Under the pieces are notes generated by a model. That model did not search any database. It had not been told where the DNA came from and saw only the letters and a program-made list of their open reading frames with translations. From Chitinivibrionia bacterium (GTDB lineage: Bacteria; Fibrobacterota; Chitinivibrionia; Chitinivibrionales; Chitinivibrionaceae), in contig WRAZ01000001.1 in the NCBI GenBank assembly GCA_009779925.1, forward strand, positions 186,001-250,000: DNA of 64,000 bases. Reading direction: 5' to 3'. Positions 58,253 through 64,000 of the stretch are shown one piece after another; the stretch's first letter is position 1; every line of letters starts with the position of its first letter. The translations under genes were made by a program, and so were the position numbers.

Positions 58253-58531
58253 ATGTTAGTAAAAAACCTTGCCGCTACAGGCTATTTTTCGTATTTGGAG
58301 CTTGCTCATAACAGAGACAAGAGTGCGAAAGTTGTGTCGTCGAGCGCGAGAATTTTACGCGAAGACTCATATATTCCATCAAATTCTTTGCATAGCGAGG
58401 TAAAAGCAAAAGATCTTTCGGAAATCAAAAATCGAATTTCTTCGGGATTTTACAATTCTACCGCCGTAAATGACGACCTTACCGAATGTTTTTCGAGCAT
58501 TTTCAAGAAAACTCTTTCTACAACCGCGTAA
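58253..58531 (+). CDS. FlgM-like anti-sigma28 protein
   Basis: A 92-residue, soluble, probably disordered protein of FlgM size. The C-terminal half VKAKDLSEIKNRISSGFYNSTAVNDDLTECF follows the FlgM pattern (kl..lk..I.nG.Y.vd...ia..ll), and VSSSARIL earlier recalls the issaak stretch before it. A FliA-like promoter upstream supports the idea, as flgM genes are often under sigma28. No flagellar gene is near, and the match is by pattern only. GGAGTAGGAG precedes the ATG. Confidence 0.45.
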   Translation: MLVKNLAATGYFSYLELAHNRDKSAKVVSSSARILREDSYIPSNSLHSEVKAKDLSEIKNRISSGFYNSTAVNDDLTECFSSIFKKTLSTTA

Positions 58532-58606
58532 ATTTAGTATTTTTGTGTTGATTTATTTTGTATGAGCGTTGTAATACGCCCATATAGGTTTATGAAAGGA
58601 ATTAGA

Positions 58607-60112
58607 ATGAAAATAGAGAATTTACCTTTGACTAATTTATTTGTTGTTTTGTTATCAGGACTTTTGTGCGGACTTTTTGCCTCAATTTTGCCTGCGATGT
58701 CGTTTCTTTTAATAATACCATTTATTGCCCTTATTTACTCGGAGAAACCCGCGCGCCTGAAAATGTACTCTTGGGGCGTGTTTTGGTATTTCGGCACAAT
58801 TTGGTGGATGGCTATAGTAAATCTGCAGGGACTGCAACCGCTTATTTTCTTTGCGACCATCGGCTTATCGCTCTTTTTGGCTTTGCGATTTCTTTTGGTT
58901 GGGGTTTTGTCGGCATTTGTTCTTAAACGATGTCCGAAAGTCGCCATTCTTTTTATTCCGTCTGTTTGGGTTGTTTCTGAATACGTGCTTACACTCGGCG
59001 AGCTTTCGTTTCCTTGGATGTTTTCGGGGTATTCGCTTTCTCCGTTATTTTATTTGTCGCAGGTCGTCAGCATTACGGGAATTTGGGGTTTGTCGTTTTT
59101 GGCGGTAATTTCTGCCGTAGTTCTTTACAATCTCGTATTTTTTAAGCGTGGCAAAAAAATTGCAGTTTCTCTTGCCTGCGTCGTGGCAATGCTTTGTCTT
59201 TGGGGATTTGTAAGAGTGCGTCCCGTCGATACCCACGAAATAAAGGCGATTGTTCTTCAGCCAAACGCTGATATGGAGAATTGGTACGGATTTTCCTCGC
59301 TTATGGAATGTATGGAGGTTTTGGACAGTTTGTTGGACGCAAGTACAAATATGGACAGAGGCATCTTCATTCTTCCCGAAAGCGCGATTTTTACGCATTT
59401 GCGCTATCAGCCGTCGGCGTTGGTTGCTGTCGGGTCTTGGTTAAGACGACATAATTCGCATATAATTTTTGGTTCGCTTACCCCAATCAGAGGCGAAGGC
59501 GGTGTTGACGGAGCATACAATACAGCGTATTGGGCAAGTCCCGAATTGTCTAATCTTTACGATAACTACGCCCGATACCACAAAATAAAACTTGTTCCGT
59601 TTGTAGAAACGACGCCGTTTTCCGCGGCTCTGCCTATGATAAGCCGCCTTGATTTGAGAGGCGGAAGTTTTGTTTCGGGGAGCGAGTATTCCGTTTGGGA
59701 AATAGAGGATTTGCGAATTGCACCCTTTATTTGCTACGAAAACGTCTATCCCGAATTTACACGAAGAAGAGTAAACCACGGTGCCGGCGCTAATCTTATG
59801 ATAAATATAACAAACGACGGCTGGTTCGGAAGAACTACCGCGCCAATCCAACACGCCGAAATGACGCGGGTAAGGGCGATAGAACTCGGTATTTCAATGG
59901 TAAGAAGCGCAAATACGGGCATTTCATTTTCGGTTGACCCTTTCGGGCGTTTCCTTGCCAAAACCGAAATTTACACCCGCGAGGTCGTACAAATGCCGAT
60001 TGCGAAAGCGCTTAACAGCACAATTTATCGCCGCTTTGGCGATTGGTTTGCGATTTTCTGTGTGCTGTTTTCGCTGTTTTGGCTTGTTTATCCAAGTATT
60101 CGGAAGAAATAA
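58607..60112 (+). CDS. lnt: apolipoprotein N-acyltransferase
   Basis: Lnt adds the third acyl chain to lipoproteins in the inner membrane. The protein of about 501 residues has six or so N-terminal helices, then a nitrilase-like domain with the catalytic triad E258 (LPESAIF), K326 (HKIKLVPF) and C376 (CYENVYPE). One more helix ends the protein. The ATG at 58607 follows AAAGGAATTAGA. It serves the several lipoproteins in this window, including Pal. Confidence 0.93.
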   Translation: MKIENLPLTNLFVVLLSGLLCGLFASILPAMSFLLIIPFIALIYSEKPARLKMYSWGVFWYFGTIWWMAIVNLQGLQPLIFFATIGLSLFLALRFLLVGVLSAFVLKRCPKVAILFIPSVWVVSEYVLTLGELSFPWMFSGYSLSPLFYLSQVVSITGIWGLSFLAVISAVVLYNLVFFKRGKKIAVSLACVVAMLCLWGFVRVRPVDTHEIKAIVLQPNADMENWYGFSSLMECMEVLDSLLDASTNMDRGIFILPESAIFTHLRYQPSALVAVGSWLRRHNSHIIFGSLTPIRGEGGVDGAYNTAYWASPELSNLYDNYARYHKIKLVPFVETTPFSAALPMISRLDLRGGSFVSGSEYSVWEIEDLRIAPFICYENVYPEFTRRRVNHGAGANLMINITNDGWFGRTTAPIQHAEMTRVRAIELGISMVRSANTGISFSVDPFGRFLAKTEIYTREVVQMPIAKALNSTIYRRFGDWFAIFCVLFSLFWLVYPSIRKK

Positions 60113-60127
60113 TATAGGCTTCTTGAC

Positions 60128-61018
60128 TTATTTTTCCAGTTGCGTGGAAGAAATAATGCCGATACTCTCGCAAATTTTGTGTATCTGCTCAAATTTGTTG
60201 AGTGTGTAAAGGTGTATTCCGCGCACTTTATTTTCTATTAACTCATTAACCTGCTCTGCAGCCCAATGTATTCCTACTTTTTCGACGTATTCGTCATTCG
60301 GCGCTCTGTAAATGGCTTTTTGAAGTTTTGCAGGAATACGGGCTCCAAGCGATAATTCGGCAATTCTTTGCATACTCGCGATTGAGGTTATAGGCATAAT
60401 TCCCGCTATAATCGGCACATTTATTTTCGCAATTTCGCATCGCTCGCAGAAATCATAAAAATCGGCATTACTGAAAAACAACTGTGTGCAAATGTAATCC
60501 GCGCCGCTGTCAACTTTGCGCTTAAGATTGTCGATTTCAATAAGGCGGTTAGGCGTTGTCGGGTGTCCTTCGGGAAATCCTGCAACTCCGATTCCCATAT
60601 TCGGGAAGTTTTTCTTGGTAAATTCCACGAGTTCGCTTGCGTATTCAAAACCGTCTTTGGCGGGAACAAAATCTATCGCGCCTTTTGGCATATCGCCTCT
60701 AAGCGCAAGGATATTCTCAATTCCCGCGTCGTTGTAATTTTGCAGGATTTCGCGAATTTCATCGCGGCTTGCGCCTACGCAGGTCAAATGTGCGACAGTG
60801 GTAAGCCCTGCTTCGTTTTGTATCTTAGCGACAAGGTTTCGTGTATTTTCGCGGGTAGAGCCGCCTGCGCCGTAAGTGACGCTGACGTATGCAGGCGATA
60901 AATAACTGAGTTTTTGCACCGTTTCAAATAATTTATCGAAGCCCGCCGCTGTCTTAGGCGGAAAAAATTCAAAGCTCAAAGCCGTTTGCTTTTGCGCTAA
61001 AATATCGCTTATTTTCAT
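60128..61018 (-). CDS. metF: methylenetetrahydrofolate reductase
   Basis: MetF reduces 5,10-methylene-THF to methyl-THF for methionine synthesis, with FAD. The protein of about 296 residues begins LSFEFFPPKTAAG (catalytic Glu), then SVTYGAGGSTRENT, LTCVGASRDEI, ILALRGDMPKG and YICTQLFFSNADFYDF. CGGAGAAATTT precedes the ATG at 61018; the longer frame is unlikely. It converges on lnt, with 15 bases between the stops. Confidence 0.93.
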   Translation of the reverse strand: MKISDILAQKQTALSFEFFPPKTAAGFDKLFETVQKLSYLSPAYVSVTYGAGGSTRENTRNLVAKIQNEAGLTTVAHLTCVGASRDEIREILQNYNDAGIENILALRGDMPKGAIDFVPAKDGFEYASELVEFTKKNFPNMGIGVAGFPEGHPTTPNRLIEIDNLKRKVDSGADYICTQLFFSNADFYDFCERCEIAKINVPIIAGIMPITSIASMQRIAELSLGARIPAKLQKAIYRAPNDEYVEKVGIHWAAEQVNELIENKVRGIHLYTLNKFEQIHKICESIGIISSTQLEK

Positions 61019-61046
61019 AAATTTCTCCGTTTCTTTTTTCAGAATT

Positions 61047-61070
61047 GGAGAGAAAATACTTTTTGGGTAA
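61047..61070 (-). promoter_or_regulatory. promoter-like element for metF
   Basis: Reads TTACCCAAAAAGTATTTTCTC on the minus strand in two halves, about 30 bases before metF; AAAAGTATTTTC fits the recurring motif. Confidence 0.4.
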
Positions 61071-61123
61071 TGCTTGCTCCCCATTTTTTATAAAAAATTA
61101 CATTTTTTTCTGCTTTTGTGTAA

Positions 61124-61145
61124 GGGAAAATCGTATTTTCCTCCC
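61124..61145 (+). promoter_or_regulatory. promoter-like element for the O-methyltransferase
   Basis: Reads GGGAAAATCGTATTTTCCTC on the plus strand, 17 bases before the ATG at 61162. It is nearly palindromic (GGGAAAAT.CGTATTTTCC). Confidence 0.45.
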
Positions 61146-61161
61146 AAAATACGGAGGAAAA

Positions 61162-62241
61162 ATGAGCAAAAAACGTTTCGGCAATGATAAAACAACAGCA
61201 TATAACGCGTCGATAAAGGCGCATTTTTTGACATTTGCGCCTGCTTTTTTTCAGGCGACCTTGATTTTGCGAAACAAGGGAGTGTTGGATTTTCTGAATA
61301 ACAATGACGACGGAAAGACCGAAAAAGAAATTGCCGCGCATTGCAAATTAAACAATTACTCCGCAAGAATTTTGCTTGAAGCGGGCGAGCAGGCAGGCGT
61401 TTTGATTTTTGAAGAAGCCAAAAACAAATACCATCTCTCTAAAACAGGATTTTTCCTTTTAACAGACGAAATAACAAAAAGAAATATGAATTTCATAAAC
61501 GACGTTTGTTATCAGGGTTTGTTTTTTCTCGACAAGTCAATAGAAGAAGAAAAGCCTGTCGGTCTTAAAGTTTTCGGCGAATGGGACACGATTTATTCGG
61601 GACTGTCGCAACTTCCCGAAAATGTAAAGAAAAGTTGGTTTGAATTCGACCATTATTACTCCGATGTTGCATTCGACGAAGCGCTGAATTTAATTTTTTC
61701 GGACAACACTGCTAAAAAAATACTCGATGTCGGCGGAAATACAGGGCGATTTGCATTAAAATGTGCAAATTTCTCAAACACGGCAAATATCACAATTTTA
61801 GACCACGAAGGACAACTCACAGTCGCCAAAGAAAACGCGAAAAAAGCAGGTTTCGGCGACAGAATAAACGGTTTTGCGCTTGATTTACTCGACCATTCAA
61901 AGCCGTTTCCGACAAATTATGACGTTGTCTGGATGAGCCAATTTTTAGATTGCTTTCCTCCGAAAGATATTATTGAACTTTTGAAACGTGGAAAATCTGC
62001 GCTTTCGCATAGCGGAAATTTGTATATAATGGAGCCGTTTGTCGATATTCAGAGACACGCGCAGGCAAAACTTGGGCTTGTGGGAACTTCACTCTACTTT
62101 ACCGCTATGGCGAACGGAACATCAAGAATGTATCATAGTGATGAAATGCTTGATTATGCAAAAAGCGCAGGTTTGAAACTTGTAGAGCAGTTTGATGGTA
62201 TCGGTGAGTTTCAGACGATATTGAAATTAAAAGCCGAATAA
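61162..62241 (+). CDS. SAM-dependent O-methyltransferase with dimerisation winged helix
   Basis: A 359-residue methyltransferase of the acetylserotonin/caffeate O-methyltransferase type. The N-terminal winged helix (about residues 30-110; GKTEKEIAAHCKLNNYSARILLEAGEQAGVLIF) dimerises the enzyme. The SAM motif is ILDVGGNTGRFALK, followed by ITILDHEGQLTVAKEN and LYIMEPF. The ATG at 61162 follows GGAGGAAAA. Relatives methylate phenols or polyketides; the substrate here is unknown. Confidence 0.83.
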   Translation: MSKKRFGNDKTTAYNASIKAHFLTFAPAFFQATLILRNKGVLDFLNNNDDGKTEKEIAAHCKLNNYSARILLEAGEQAGVLIFEEAKNKYHLSKTGFFLLTDEITKRNMNFINDVCYQGLFFLDKSIEEEKPVGLKVFGEWDTIYSGLSQLPENVKKSWFEFDHYYSDVAFDEALNLIFSDNTAKKILDVGGNTGRFALKCANFSNTANITILDHEGQLTVAKENAKKAGFGDRINGFALDLLDHSKPFPTNYDVVWMSQFLDCFPPKDIIELLKRGKSALSHSGNLYIMEPFVDIQRHAQAKLGLVGTSLYFTAMANGTSRMYHSDEMLDYAKSAGLKLVEQFDGIGEFQTILKLKAE

Positions 62242-62245
62242 AAAA

Positions 62246-62274
62246 GTAAGGGCAGGTTTAAAACCTGCCCCTAC
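62246..62274. repeat. GTAGGGGC-family palindromic repeat
   Basis: GTAAGGGCAGGTTT.AAAACCTGCCCCTAC, a 29-base palindrome between the convergent O-methyltransferase and bamA genes. Confidence 0.85.
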
Positions 62275-62302
62275 AAACAAAAAAATCAGAACCATTTAAT
62301 TA

Positions 62303-64000
62303 TCAGAACCCTCTGTTCATAATAAAGTGCAGGTTGAATCTCGGGCTGTGTTCGCGGGACATAAAATGTGCGTTCGGGTCATCAAGTCCCCACGCGAAAT
62401 CAAAGCCCAAAAGCCCTAACATCGGAAGCATAAGGCGGAAACCGAAACCTACGCCGCGTTTCATATCGGTAATATCTATATCCGACATACGCAACCATCC
62501 ATTACCCATATCAAAGAATGTTCCCATATAAAATTGCTGGTCAACTATAGGGAAGCGAAGTTCGCCTGAAAGTGTTACCATATTTAAGTTTCTGCTGATT
62601 TCACCTTCGTTGTAGCCGCGGACAACTCCGTCGTAATACACGCCGCCGACCTGAAATAAATCGTTATAGCCGATAACAGGTCTGCCCGAAAATGAGGCAA
62701 TTGTGCCGAATTTTGTGTTTGCGCCCAAAACAAAGCGCCAAAACAGCGGCAAATACCATTCGTAAGTTACAATTCCTTTTATGAAGTCAAATCTGCTCAA
62801 ACCAAGATAATTATTTTCTGGCTCAAAAATCCATCTGTCATCTACGCTTCTGATACCGCCGCTTCCGCCGATTTGACCTGTAATTCTGAAAATAGAACCG
62901 CGAGTAGGGAAATGCGGTAAGTCTGTGTCATTTCGGGCAATTCCTAATTGCCAGCGGCTTAAAATGCCTCGGTTTACAATTACAGCTCTCTCTTCCAGTT
63001 CGTCTTCCACTTGGCGGTAGTCTATTCTGTTGTGGTCATAGCTTATAAGATGGCGAATGGACGCAGAAAAGAAATCGTCGGGCCAACGCAGACGTCTTCC
63101 GATACCGTATTCTACACCCGTTCTCGTGTAGTTGAAAAGTTGGTTTCTGAACCTCAGGTCTTCATAAAAAATCTGCCCCGAAAACGAAGTCGGCGTATTG
63201 AAAATCCAAGGTACCATATATCCTATGGAATAGCGCTGTCTTCCTGCCGCAAGTTCCGCCATAGCGTCGAGTTGCTGTCCCGTTCCTCTGAAATTTGGTA
63301 TGGAAACTCCGAAATTGCCGCCAAATCTGTCCTGCGCCGAATATGTTATACCTGCCGAAAATTGCCCTATGTTTTCGCGCTCGCGAATATTAAATATCAT
63401 ATCTATTGTGCCGTCGTTATTCATTGCAAAGTCGGGCATCACGTTTTCAAAAAAGCCGAGTTGGCGCACATCTCTTATAGACCGCTCCATCGCCGCTTGG
63501 TCAAATCTTTGTCCGGGGAAAATCCTTAATTCGCGTCTGATTACCAAGTCGCGCGTTTTGTCGTTTCCTGAAATTTCTATTCTTCTGACGATTGCGGGGC
63601 GTCCTTCGGTCATATTGAAAATAACGTCAATTGTGTCGCCTCTGTGTCTAAGCCGCGGCTCTGCGTTTGCCCACAAATATCCGTGATTTCTGTAAACGCC
63701 TGTTACCGATTGGCGGGTCATCAAAAATCTTGTGCGAGAGAACGGGCGGCCTCTTTGCATCATAACCGCCGCTTGCAACGCTTCTTCGTCGATAATTTCG
63801 TTGCCTGTAAAAAAGAAATCTCCGACAAAATATCTCTGCCCTTCATCGACTTCTATGTCTATTATAATTCCTGTATTATCGTCATTTTTGCGCACATCGT
63901 GGCTCACAATTCTGGCGTTCATAAAGCCTTCGTCGTTGTAAGCCAAAACAAGCGAATCCAAATGCTGATGGAAAAGCGTTTCGTTAAATTCTCCGCTACT
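62303..64000 (-). CDS. bamA: outer-membrane protein assembly factor BamA (C-terminal part)
   Basis: The frame is open to the right edge, so the N-terminus lies outside the window; at least 565 residues are visible. It shows two POTRA domains (YFVGDFFFTGNEIIDEEALQAAV; AIVRRIEISGNDKTRDLVIRRELRIFPGQRF) and the whole Omp85 barrel, with QLFQVGGVYYDGVVRGYNEGE as loop-6 region (VRGY motif) and the final aromatic residue in FIMNRGF. BamA inserts outer-membrane proteins. It is the second Omp85 protein here, after the TamA-like one. Confidence 0.93.
   Translation of the reverse strand, partial: SSGEFNETLFHQHLDSLVLAYNDEGFMNARIVSHDVRKNDDNTGIIIDIEVDEGQRYFVGDFFFTGNEIIDEEALQAAVMMQRGRPFSRTRFLMTRQSVTGVYRNHGYLWANAEPRLRHRGDTIDVIFNMTEGRPAIVRRIEISGNDKTRDLVIRRELRIFPGQRFDQAAMERSIRDVRQLGFFENVMPDFAMNNDGTIDMIFNIRERENIGQFSAGITYSAQDRFGGNFGVSIPNFRGTGQQLDAMAELAAGRQRYSIGYMVPWIFNTPTSFSGQIFYEDLRFRNQLFNYTRTGVEYGIGRRLRWPDDFFSASIRHLISYDHNRIDYRQVEDELEERAVIVNRGILSRWQLGIARNDTDLPHFPTRGSIFRITGQIGGSGGIRSVDDRWIFEPENNYLGLSRFDFIKGIVTYEWYLPLFWRFVLGANTKFGTIASFSGRPVIGYNDLFQVGGVYYDGVVRGYNEGEISRNLNMVTLSGELRFPIVDQQFYMGTFFDMGNGWLRMSDIDITDMKRGVGFGFRLMLPMLGLLGFDFAWGLDDPNAHFMSREHSPRFNLHFIMNRGF

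Noticed and set aside
58562-58590. TGTAATACGCCCATATAGG before lnt as another palindromic repeat
   Set aside because: Only one half resembles the GCGTATTG arm; the other half is missing, so it cannot be told from chance.
58562-58606. Longer N-terminus for Lnt
   Set aside because: The 15 extra residues lie before a start with a good AAAGGA site and are not expected for the family.

Overview
The window is about 64 kb of chromosome from a low-to-moderate-GC bacterium with two membranes. The outer membrane is shown by two Omp85 proteins (a TamA-like one and a BamA cut by the right edge), TamB, Pal, CpoB/YbgF-like TPR proteins, Lnt, several lipoproteins and several small beta-barrels. A large secreted protein ends in a domain that looks like a type IX (Por) C-terminal sorting domain, and one outer-membrane protein has a PorV-like N-terminal half. 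This combination, together with the abundant AAA/nuclease fusion families, fits the FCB group and best Fibrobacterota or a close relative. That placement is an inference from gene content; no rRNA is present to confirm it.

Layout. 0-3 kb: a leftward operon (UbiA-type prenyltransferase, small four-helix transporter, methyltransferase, SDR epimerase) that looks like a polyprenyl-phosphate-sugar module. 3.2-10.8 kb: an AAA/DUF4143 ATPase, a CpoB-like protein, an MFS transporter, then a leftward run pal - TPR lipoprotein - murB - MBL hydrolase - xer recombinase. 11-16.7 kb: a Mpi-like DNA invertase, a giant secreted CE4-like deacetylase and a second AAA/nuclease fusion. 16.7-22.6 kb: tamA-like, tamB and tRNA-Pro. 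22.8-29.5 kb: plsC and the classical rimP-nusA-infB-rbfA-nrnA operon. 29.7-35.5 kb: valS facing ksgA-murC-ldt-SRP RNA-tRNA-Ser. 35.7-38.8 kb: rex-serC-serA. 39-45.8 kb: a PAC2-family protein, two paralogous beta-barrels, a second plsC with a glycosyltransferase, RNase P RNA, rpsD, phoH-like and a ferredoxin. 46-58 kb: a long leftward envelope region with a prepilin-cadherin fusion, TPR proteins, miaA, an aromatic amino acid lyase, beta-barrels, three beta-helix proteins and a PorV/TPR protein. 58-64 kb: a FlgM-like protein, lnt, metF, an O-methyltransferase and bamA.

Two signals run across the whole window. First, short palindromic repeats (GTAGGGGC...GCCCCTAC type and a TTCGACAGGCTCAGCC type) lie between genes, and in two cases lie inside coding regions in frame: murC carries two insertions and a glycosyltransferase carries one. 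Second, an AT-rich element close to GCAAATAGTATTTT precedes many transcription units, including a tRNA gene at the distance expected of a -10 promoter element.

No CRISPR array, prophage, complete insertion sequence or rRNA operon was seen. Apart from the RNase P RNA locus there is no gene-free stretch longer than 300 bases. Positions given for starts are my choice from ribosome-binding sites and may differ from the longest open frame.
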